Part shown: positions 63,941-64,000 of the stretch, piece by piece
Numbering within the stretch: position 1 is the stretch's first letter
Layout: each line of letters starts with the position of its first letter
Assembly (NCBI GenBank): GCA_035452965.1
Contig: DAOTCE010000010.1
Span: 73,492-137,491 of the forward strand
DNA from: Candidatus Paceibacterota bacterium
Lineage (GTDB): Bacteria; Verrucomicrobiota; Verrucomicrobiia; Limisphaerales; UBA8199
Length of the DNA stretch: 64,000 bases
Direction: 5' to 3'
Translations under genes and position numbers: made by a program
The notes under the pieces: model-generated
What the model was told of the DNA's origin: nothing
Databases searched by the model: none
The model's input: the letters and a program-made list of their open reading frames with translations, nothing else

Positions 63941-64000
63941 TTTCGTTGGGTGCGCCCGGCAGGGCGCACTGACTAGTTGGTTAGAGTCCAATGCACACCC

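Larger units (their letters stand above)
63567..64000. other. Right-end intergenic stretch
   Basis: 434 bases holding repeat copy 2 (63803-63867) and two strong hairpins (63919-63969). Short frames over the repeat are not called as genes. Confidence 0.6.

Noticed and set aside
63970..64000. tRNA-like GTTGGTTAGAGTCC at the right edge
   Set aside because: The D-arm-like string lacks the rest of a tRNA in the visible sequence; too little to call.

Overview
The window is high-GC DNA from a Gram-negative bacterium. It encodes an outer-membrane secretin with a pilus/type II secretion-like assembly platform, an LptF/LptG permease, a Lol-type lipoprotein exporter and hopanoid enzymes. Tat-exported Gfo/Idh/MocA and BNR-repeat proteins, many TPR and short lineage-restricted proteins, and a fur-sufB-sufC cluster suggest the Verrucomicrobiota/Planctomycetota superphylum. 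My best guess is a Verrucomicrobiota (Pedosphaera/Limisphaerales-like) genome. This is inferred from gene content only; there is no rRNA gene in the window and I found no tRNA gene.

Layout. 1-1639: 3' truncated trehalose-6-phosphate synthase/phosphatase fusion. 1878-2225: DUF883 protein. 2418-9197: a compact leftward arsenic operon with its own ArsR promoter/operator. Its order is arsR, a 35-codon ORF, a C_GCAxxG_C_C protein, arsM, a 23-codon ORF, an ArsP-like permease, two thioredoxin-fold proteins, a CcdA-like electron carrier, a DGC zinc-binding protein, arsC and acr3. It covers sensing, arsenate reduction, arsenite efflux, methylation and probable methylarsenite efflux, plus a redox relay. 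9453-9596: a candidate structured small RNA ending in a clear terminator. 9680-13462: DUF2784 protein, sugar-nucleotide epimerase, a small Lys-rich protein and a Tat-exported sialidase-like protein.

13463-20066: an accessory-looking stretch with a 44-bp perfect palindrome, a protein of three secretin-N0-like repeats, hicBA toxin-antitoxin, poorly conserved secreted proteins (one interrupted by an in-frame TGA), an MnmC-like methyltransferase and an M19 dipeptidase. 20162-27599: acetyl-CoA synthetase, NDH-2, then yicC-gmk-coaC and a membrane histidine kinase. 27706-34230: NtrC-type regulator, a small membrane protein, hpnD, hpnK and an EamA-like protein, converging on hpnG-exonuclease-apgM. 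34323-37077: orphan sugar-type ABC ATPase, CBM48 protein, second copy of the palindrome and a DUF218 protein.

37096-49838 (leftward): GAF histidine kinase coupled to an LptF/G permease, a lipoprotein, sufC-sufB-fur, argG, apbE, a Tat-exported oxidoreductase and LolD/LolCE. 49951-51628: a tightly overlapping rightward trio of membrane/coiled-coil/TPR proteins. 52238: rpmB. 52540-60379: leftward rpoZ-smpB-secretin-pilM/N-pilO-pilP-gspE cluster. The right end has a prenyl synthase that could feed the hopanoid branch, a large TPR protein, a flavin-reductase-like protein and the second copy of a tandem-iteration repeat also found upstream of fur.
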